Source of the DNA: Acanthosoma haemorrhoidale
Taxonomy: Eukaryota; Arthropoda; Insecta; Hemiptera; Acanthosomatidae
DNA: 64,000 nt
NCBI GenBank assembly: GCA_930367205.1
Contig: OV884014.1
Location: 110,931,138-110,995,137 of the forward strand
Reading direction: 5' to 3'
The notes below the pieces were generated by a model that was given only the letters and a program-made list of their open reading frames with translations, was not told the origin of the DNA and made no database searches. How positions within the stretch are numbered: the first letter of the stretch is position 1; each line of letters begins with the position of its first letter. Positions 63,941 to 64,000 of the stretch are shown here, one piece after another. The translations under genes were made by a program, and so were the position numbers.

Positions 63941-64000
63941 ATAGTTCATAACACTATAATAATCAACAGTAAAAGATTCATCCATTACTAACCTACTGAT

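Overview
This is a nuclear DNA window from an arthropod, most likely an insect (possibly a hemimetabolous one such as a hemipteran; this is inference from repeat types and gene style, not proven). The evidence is spliced protein-coding genes with GT-AG introns of 80 bp to about 3 kb, AT-rich non-coding DNA, and a dense mix of insect-type mobile elements: Ty3/gypsy, mariner/Tc1, pogo-like, non-LTR remnants and tRNA-derived SINE-like pieces. There is no sign of bacterial operons, CRISPR arrays or rRNA.

Layout. Positions 1-24400 are repeat-rich and hold no host gene that I recognise. They contain a (CT)n tract of about 277 bp (1946-2222); a complete minus-strand Ty3/gypsy element (3884-11736) with two apparently identical 684-bp LTRs and a GAAC target duplication, inserted into an older mariner-like fragment; a 21-bp minisatellite; an internally deleted mariner (14230-15116); two blocks of a 43-bp satellite; three copies of a poly(A)-tailed dispersed repeat; a pogo/Tigger-like 3' end; and a second mariner-like fragment.

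Positions 24400-37130 carry a complete plus-strand gene of 13 coding exons (802 codons plus stop) for mitochondrial-type glycerol-3-phosphate acyltransferase (GPAT1/GPAM; mino in Drosophila), with a plausible TATA/Inr promoter and 5'UTR exon about 1.5 kb upstream. A tandem-repeat/foldback structure lies at 39088-40330. Convergent to GPAT is a complete minus-strand four-exon gene (48846 to 42197, 423 aa) for a secreted ectonucleotide pyrophosphatase/phosphodiesterase (ENPP) with all metal ligands and the catalytic Thr; its introns hold non-LTR debris. From 49.3 to 61.1 kb I see no coding sequence. Positions 61138-63382 hold three minus-strand exons that form the serine-rich C-terminus of a larger protein running off the right edge; its identity is uncertain.

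The two complete host genes act in lipid synthesis and extracellular nucleotide or phospho-ester hydrolysis. Nothing suggests that they are functionally linked. The most notable items are the young, almost intact LTR element (a canonical -1 slippery heptamer at the gag stop; an env-like third frame in the pol frame but broken by a stop) and the asymmetric foldback element.
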